Assembly (NCBI GenBank): GCA_029979375.1
Contig: JAPOHQ010000036.1
Location: forward strand, 1 to 8,733
Reading direction: 5' to 3'
Source of the DNA: Microbacteriaceae bacterium
Lineage (GTDB): Bacteria > Actinomycetota > Actinomycetes > Actinomycetales > Microbacteriaceae
DNA length: 8,733 nucleotides
This document shows, piece by piece, positions 4,311 to 8,733 of the stretch (positions are counted from its first letter, which is position 1; every line of letters starts with the position of its first letter). The notes under the pieces are model-generated. The model did no database searches. It was not told where the DNA came from and worked only from the letters and a program-made list of their open reading frames with translations. Position numbers and translations under genes: made by a program.

Positions 4311-6771
4311 CTCTTCTTCCGGTGAGCTGCCAGGCGTCTTCATCGCCGCTATCATCCCCCGATACCTCGTCTCCCGCAACCACGGCGGTGGTTTGGCCAG
4401 AGATCTTGGCGAGCATCTGACCCAAATCATCCGGTTTTACGAGGACATCCCTGGCCTTTGACCCCTCGGATGGGCCAACTACTCCCCGCGATTCCAGAAG
4501 GTCCATCAGCCTACCCGCCTTGGCAAAGCCAACCCGCAGCTTGCGCTGCAGCATCGAGGTTGAGCCGAACTGGCTGGTCACCACAAGATCGCAGGCTGCA
4601 AGGAGCAGCTCCATGTCGTCGCCGATATCGCTATCAATGACCCTGGTGGAGGCCGCCTGGGTTACATCTGAGCGGTAATCGGGATCCATCTGAGCCTTGA
4701 CGTGGTCAACCACCTTGTGCATTTCAGACTCCGAGACCCAGGCCCCCTGGACACGGGTGGGCTTGTTGGAACCCATCGGGGCGAAGAGGGCATCTCCTTG
4801 ACCCACGAGCTTCTCGGCCCCTGGCTGGTCCAGGATCACCCTCGAGTCAGTGACCGATGACACGGAGAAGGCCAGCCTCGAAGGCACGTTTGCCTTGATC
4901 AATCCGGTCACTACGTCAACAGACGGGCGCTGGGTCGCCAAAACCAGGTGGATGCCGCTTGCCCTGGCCAACTGGGTGATTCTGACAATCGCATCCTCGA
5001 CATCGCGCGGTGCGACGATCATCAGATCCGCAAGCTCATCCACCACTACCAGCAGGTAGGGGTAAGGCATTAGTTCTCGTTGGGAGCCGGGAGGTGGCTC
5101 GATATCGCCGGCGATCACCGCGCGATTGAAATCGTCAATGTGCTTGAAACCAAATGATGCCAAATCGTCGTAACGGGAATCCATTTCCCGCACCACCCAC
5201 TGCAGGGCCTCCGCGGCCTTCTTGGGGTTCGTGATGATGGGCGTTACCAGGTGCGGAACGCCCTGGTAGGCAGATAGCTCGACTCGCTTTGGGTCGATGA
5301 GCACCATTCGTACCTCGGCGGGGGTAGAGCGCATCAGGATCGAGGTGATCATCGAGTTCACAAAACTAGACTTTCCGGCACCTGTTGCACCCGCCACCAA
5401 AAGGTGCGGCATCTTCGCAATATTCGCGACCAGGTAGCCACCCTCGACGTCCTTGCCGACCCCCATCGTGAGCGGATGGGTCGAGGTCTGGGCATTCTTG
5501 CTGCACAGCACGTCTCCCAGCGAGACAGTCTCGCGATCCGAATTTGGAATCTCGATTCCGATCGCACTCTTACCCGGAATCGGGGCCAAGATCCGGACCT
5601 CGTTCGACGCGACCGCGTAGGAGATGTTGTTGGTCAACCTTGTAACCGCCTCCACCTTCACGCCAGAGGCCAGCTCAACCTCATACCTGGTGACAGTCGG
5701 TCCGCGCTGGAATCCCGAGACCTTGGCCTCGACGTCAAACTCCCGGAAGACGGCGTCGATAGCGGCGGCAACCTGGGTGTTTACGGCACTGGAACCCTTG
5801 GCGGGAGTTCCAGCTGATAGGAGCCCAAGACTAGGCAAGACATAGGGACGCTTCGCGCTCGGCGCTGGAATGTCAATTGGCTCGGTGAGGCCCTCCTCGC
5901 CCGAGAAGAACTCTGGTTCTGGCTCGAGATCCTCAGCTGCCGGTTCGTCGAGCTCTTCCGCCACGAACTCCGGAACGTCTTCGACTACCGGAGACTCGAA
6001 GGCCTCCTGCTCTTCCTTCTGATTCCACCACTTGCTCTTGGAGGCGTCAAAAGCATCGCTCTCGGCAGACTTATCTGTCACGTTAAACAGGAAACGGTAG
6101 GCATCGACAAGCCGCTGCTTGATCCGGTTTGGCGGCGTTCCGGTCATGATCAGCAACGCGGCAAAAATTAGGACGACGAGTGCGGGTACGGCTCCCCAAA
6201 TCGTCATCAGGGATATCAGTGGCCCTCCGACCAGCCACCCGAACAGGCCACCTGCCTGGGCCAGAGCCTGTGGACCATCCTGGGGCGAGGGCAGGCTGGA
6301 AAAGACGTGGAAGAAACCCGATGCCACCGAAAGCAAGAGCCAAAAGCCAAGGGCAAACCGCGAGCCGTCCTTGATGGAGGCCGGGTGCCTAAACAGATAT
6401 AGCGAATAGGCAAAGAACACGACCGGAAGCACAAAGCTAACGAGGCCAAAGAGCATTCCAAAGGTGAACTGGTGAATCGTCTGAGCAACCGGTTCATTCA
6501 CCAGGAACCAGGCGAACAGCGCACCAAGAATGCTCAGTAGAAAAAGAAAGAATGGAGCACCATCTCGCCGGTCATCGGCGGCAAGCTTCTCCGTGCTGAA
6601 GGCGCGAATCAGCCCGCCCATGCCGTGGGCCATCGCCATATAGGCACTCTGGATAATCTCCCAGGCGCTCTTTGAACCCGACTTTGCCGGCGGCTTGGCC
6701 GCTTTGCTGGCGGAGGGCTTAGAGCTCTTGGAGGAACCCGGGCGCCTTGGCGGAGGGGTCTTCGCTGCCAT
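4300..6771 (-). CDS. ftsK: DNA translocase FtsK
   Basis: FtsK is a septum-anchored hexameric motor that pumps double-stranded DNA and clears the chromosome terminus at division, working with XerCD. The 823-residue product begins with a Lys/Ser/Pro-rich cytoplasmic stretch (about 5-36). A membrane domain follows, with helices near 73-92, 104-127, 138-157 and a long hydrophobic region 176-211. A short acidic linker spans about 237-305. The motor has Walker A GATGAGKS at 461-468, IDPKRVELS at 492-500, Walker B LLVVVDE at 573-579 and the ATQRPSVDVVTGLIKANVPS segment at 612-631. The winged-helix gamma domain is 717-778, including LQRKLRVGFAKAGRLMDLLE, followed by an acidic tail ending near EDAWQLTGR. 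The linker is short, as in other actinobacterial FtsK. The ATG at 6771 follows rnj by 35 bp and has no evident Shine-Dalgarno; no better in-frame start is seen. The 3' end overlaps pgsA by 11 bp. Confidence 0.96.
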   Translation of the reverse strand: MAAKTPPPRRPGSSKSSKPSASKAAKPPAKSGSKSAWEIIQSAYMAMAHGMGGLIRAFSTEKLAADDRRDGAPFFLFLLSILGALFAWFLVNEPVAQTIHQFTFGMLFGLVSFVLPVVFFAYSLYLFRHPASIKDGSRFALGFWLLLSVASGFFHVFSSLPSPQDGPQALAQAGGLFGWLVGGPLISLMTIWGAVPALVVLIFAALLIMTGTPPNRIKQRLVDAYRFLFNVTDKSAESDAFDASKSKWWNQKEEQEAFESPVVEDVPEFVAEELDEPAAEDLEPEPEFFSGEEGLTEPIDIPAPSAKRPYVLPSLGLLSAGTPAKGSSAVNTQVAAAIDAVFREFDVEAKVSGFQRGPTVTRYEVELASGVKVEAVTRLTNNISYAVASNEVRILAPIPGKSAIGIEIPNSDRETVSLGDVLCSKNAQTSTHPLTMGVGKDVEGGYLVANIAKMPHLLVAGATGAGKSSFVNSMITSILMRSTPAEVRMVLIDPKRVELSAYQGVPHLVTPIITNPKKAAEALQWVVREMDSRYDDLASFGFKHIDDFNRAVIAGDIEPPPGSQRELMPYPYLLVVVDELADLMIVAPRDVEDAIVRITQLARASGIHLVLATQRPSVDVVTGLIKANVPSRLAFSVSSVTDSRVILDQPGAEKLVGQGDALFAPMGSNKPTRVQGAWVSESEMHKVVDHVKAQMDPDYRSDVTQAASTRVIDSDIGDDMELLLAACDLVVTSQFGSTSMLQRKLRVGFAKAGRLMDLLESRGVVGPSEGSKARDVLVKPDDLGQMLAKISGQTTAVVAGDEVSGDDSGDEDAWQLTGRRDDE

Positions 6772-6806
6772 GCCAAAAAACTAGCAAGGAAGCGGTCAAA
6801 AGCTGC

Positions 6807-8489
6807 TTAGGCAGGGCGGGAGGAGTAGACAACGATCGGGATAATCATTGGCTTGCGGCGATGCGCCTTTGCGACCCAACCGCCCACTGTTCTTCGAATT
6901 ACCTGCTGCAACTGATAGCTATCGCGAACGCCATCCCGTGCCGCATCGGCGAGCGCCGATTCAATTGCCGGCAGAATGTCGTCAAAGACATGATCCTCCT
7001 CGGCATAGGCCCGCGCCCTAATCTCGGGCCCTTCGACGACCTTTCCGGTTTCTCTGTCAACCACGGCAAAGATCGAAATGAAACCCTCCGCAGCCAAGAT
7101 CCTGCGATCCTTGAGGTCTTCCTCGGTGATCTTGCCAACGGCTTTCCCGTCGACATAGAGCATGTCGCAGCGCACCCGGCCAACGACCCTGGCAACGGAA
7201 TCCCTGAGGTCGACGACCGTGCCATCCTCAATCACTAATGCTCGCTCGGCAGGAACCCCAGTTTGGACCGCGAGCTTTGCATTGGCGGTGAGGTGCCGGA
7301 ACTCACCGTGGATCGGAAGGACGTTCTTGGGTTTGAGGATGTTGTAGCAGTAGAGCAGCTCCCCAGCGGCCGAGTGGCCGGAGACGTGAACCTTGGCGTT
7401 GCCCTTGTGAACCACATTCGCGCCCAGTTTGGTGAGGCCGTCAATCACTCGATAGACCGCATTCTCATTGCCTGGAATCAGCGAGCTAGCGAGCAACACC
7501 GTGTCACTCTCACCGATTGCGATTCGGTGATCTCGATTGGCGATCCTGGCCAGGACCGCCATCGGTTCGCCCTGACTTCCAGTCGACATGAACACGACCC
7601 TGTCATCGGGCATGGTGTCGGTGTCCTCCAGATCAACCACCGCCCCATCGGGGATCCTCAGATAGCCGAGATCCGAAGCAATGGTCATGTTTTTGACCAT
7701 GCTGCGACCGACAAACGCCACCTGGCGGCCGTTGGCAACCGCGGCATCAATGACCTGTTGGACTCGGTGGACGTGAGAGGCAAATGAGGCCACCACCACC
7801 TTCCCCCTGGTGCGCGCAATCACCGTCTCGATGACCGGTCCGATTTCTCGCTCGAGCGGAGTAAATCCTGGAACATCGGCATTTGTGGAGTCGACCATAA
7901 ACAGATCGAGCCCCTCCTCGCCCACGCGTGCAAACGCCCTAAGGTCCGTAACCCGCCCGTCGAGTGGGAGCTGATCCATCTTGAAGTCACCGGTCGCCAA
8001 GACCGTTCCCGCCTCCGATCGCAAAATGACCGCCAGCGAATCCGGAATCGAGTGGTTGACCGCGACGAACTCAGCCTCAAAGGGTCCGAGTTTCTCGGTC
8101 ATCCCCTCAGAGACGGTGTGGGTCAGCGGAGAGATCCGATGCTCCTTGAGCTTCGCCTCTACCAATGCGAGGGTCAGCTTGGAGCCAAGGATCGGGATAT
8201 CAGAGCGCATCCGCAAAAGGTAGGGAACTCCGCCGATGTGGTCCTCATGACCGTGGGTCAGGACCAGTGCCACGACCCTGTCCAGCTTGTCTTCCAGATA
8301 GCTCAGATCTGGCAGGATGAGATCGACACCCGGCTGGGTCTCCTCGGGAAACAGGACGCCACAGTCCACAATCAAAATCTGATCATCGAGTTCGAAGACG
8401 GTCATGTTGCGACCGATTTCGCCCAGACCACCGAGCGGGATGATTCTTAGCGTGCCGGGGGCGAGGTTGGGAGGTGAGGTTAGTTCCAC
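6807..8489 (-). CDS. rnj: Ribonuclease J
   Basis: RNase J is a metallo-beta-lactamase/beta-CASP ribonuclease with 5'-3' exonuclease and endonuclease activity, used in mRNA decay and rRNA maturation. The 560-residue product has the expected length. The N-terminal IIPLGGLGEIGRNMTVFE (16-33) is the family signature. Metal ligands are visible as HGHEDH (His79, His81, Asp83, His84), His146 in VNHSIPDS and Asp168 in ATGDFKMD. The beta-CASP part includes STGSQGEPMAVLARIA, the GHSAAGE segment and LPIHGEFRHL with a metal-ligand histidine. A C-terminal RNase J domain follows, ending in KPMIIPIVVY. The start is GTG at 8489, which places the signature at the usual distance from the N-terminus; Met29 is too late. 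The GTG overlaps the TAG stop of the upstream ORF by one base (TAGTG) and lacks a clear Shine-Dalgarno, implying reinitiation. A bacterial beta-CASP nuclease other than RNase J is unlikely given the full-length match. Confidence 0.96.
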   Translation of the reverse strand: MELTSPPNLAPGTLRIIPLGGLGEIGRNMTVFELDDQILIVDCGVLFPEETQPGVDLILPDLSYLEDKLDRVVALVLTHGHEDHIGGVPYLLRMRSDIPILGSKLTLALVEAKLKEHRISPLTHTVSEGMTEKLGPFEAEFVAVNHSIPDSLAVILRSEAGTVLATGDFKMDQLPLDGRVTDLRAFARVGEEGLDLFMVDSTNADVPGFTPLEREIGPVIETVIARTRGKVVVASFASHVHRVQQVIDAAVANGRQVAFVGRSMVKNMTIASDLGYLRIPDGAVVDLEDTDTMPDDRVVFMSTGSQGEPMAVLARIANRDHRIAIGESDTVLLASSLIPGNENAVYRVIDGLTKLGANVVHKGNAKVHVSGHSAAGELLYCYNILKPKNVLPIHGEFRHLTANAKLAVQTGVPAERALVIEDGTVVDLRDSVARVVGRVRCDMLYVDGKAVGKITEEDLKDRRILAAEGFISIFAVVDRETGKVVEGPEIRARAYAEEDHVFDDILPAIESALADAARDGVRDSYQLQQVIRRTVGGWVAKAHRRKPMIIPIVVYSSRPA

Positions 8490-8733
8490 TATCTGGTGGT
8501 GCCGGCAACCTTGGGGAGCGCTCCCCCTGCCGCAGCATTCCTATCTGGTCGGAAGTTGTCAAAGCTGATACCGGGAACCGCGACCACCTGGTCGATGCCT
8601 CCCTCGATGAGCGCCGCCTCGTGATCTTCAGGCCCAACCCATGCCATGGCATTGCCAGCGAGAAAACCAAGACCCCTCTCCCTTCGTGCCGGAAAGCCAC
8701 ATGTCGTCGGGCATACCTTCAGCCTCCGATTTA
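8489..8733 (-). CDS. Unidentified ORF before rnj, open to the window edge; possibly a frameshifted small gene
   Basis: I do not recognise this protein. The frame is open for 80 codons from the window edge to a TAG whose last base is the first base of the rnj GTG, so it is probably translated. The last ~50 residues look like real protein (AWVGPEDHEAALIEGG, IDQVVAVPGISFDNF, ending KVAGTTR). The first ~20 codons look unnatural, rich in Arg and Cys (RRLKVCPTTCGFPARRERG). In that stretch another frame looks better: an ATG at 8714, with GGAGG 8 bp upstream, begins MPDDMWLSGTKGEG and runs to a TGA at 8628. Removing one base, for instance from the G4 run at 8673-8676, would join the two into a product of about 74 residues (MPDDMWLSGTKGEGLGFLAG, continuing AMAWVGPEDHE). 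The sequence may be in error near a contig edge, or the gene may be broken or frameshifted. dapA is a common neighbour of rnj, but this tail does not look like DapA to me. Confidence 0.5.
   Translation of the reverse strand, partial: NRRLKVCPTTCGFPARRERGLGFLAGNAMAWVGPEDHEAALIEGGIDQVVAVPGISFDNFRPDRNAAAGGALPKVAGTTR
8712..8727 (-). promoter_or_regulatory. Ribosome binding site and ATG of the putative small gene before rnj
   Basis: GGAGG (8727-8723) lies 8 bp before an ATG at 8714-8712. Just upstream, one frame has TAA at 8733-8731 and TGA at 8721-8719, as expected where a preceding gene ends. This suggests a genuine gene boundary at the window edge, so the small gene before rnj may start here rather than outside the window. 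The frame from this ATG is open for only 28 codons as given. Confidence 0.45.

Noticed and set aside
4311..4430. Longer pgsA product starting at 4430
   Set aside because: The extra residues come from the ftsK tail in another frame; PgsA proteins begin close to the NLITGAR motif, as with the start at 4310.
6806..6823. Rho-independent terminator after rnj
   Set aside because: The stem has only four pairs and is followed by a short interrupted U stretch; too weak to call.
7263..7787. Long plus-strand open frame opposite rnj
   Set aside because: It is fully antisense to conserved RNase J sequence; no ribosome site or recognisable motif supports it.
1..8733. Mobile elements, CRISPR arrays, tRNA or rRNA genes, defence or biosynthetic clusters
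   Set aside because: No direct-repeat arrays, transposase motifs, clover-leaf sequences or rRNA signatures were seen; the window is filled by conserved housekeeping genes.

Overview
The window is a conserved actinobacterial housekeeping block, and every recognisable gene lies on the minus strand. Transcription therefore runs from high to low coordinates: an unidentified ORF (8733-8489), rnj, ftsK, pgsA, a short cinA (pncC type), clgR, a DUF3046 gene, recA, recX, and the 5' two thirds of miaB, cut by the window start. The order ftsK-pgsA-cinA-clgR-DUF3046-recA-recX-miaB, with RNase J upstream, is a known actinobacterial arrangement. The RecA, FtsK and RNase J sequences, the moderate GC content, the 1-11 bp overlaps and the very short gaps suggest a compact-genome Microbacteriaceae member, possibly one of the small aquatic Luna-type lineages. 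That taxonomic placement is inference; no search was run.

Layout by transcription. Block 1 (8733-3286) is a dense run: the unidentified ORF overlaps the GTG start of rnj by 1 bp, 35 bp separate rnj from ftsK, ftsK overlaps pgsA by 11 bp, and pgsA overlaps cinA by 4 bp (ATGA). It carries RNA decay (RNase J), chromosome translocation at the septum (FtsK), phosphatidylglycerophosphate synthesis (PgsA) and NMN deamidation (PncC). An 80-bp gap follows, with a candidate promoter, a perfect short dyad and a strong Shine-Dalgarno for block 2 (3204-2665): clgR, which starts with TTG, then a DUF3046 gene, also TTG, with no spacing between them. A 145-bp gap follows, holding a near-consensus actinobacterial LexA box, a candidate promoter and three regularly spaced alternating inverted repeats. 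Block 3 (2519-1) is recA, recX (8-bp overlap) and miaB (11-bp gap), which fits a DNA-damage-inducible recA-recX transcript with miaB read from the same message.

No mobile element, CRISPR array, tRNA or rRNA is visible, and no plus-strand gene is convincing. I see no new multi-gene system. The items most worth a second look are the upstream edge, where a small gene preceding rnj looks split across two frames, and the non-coding control regions before recA and clgR.
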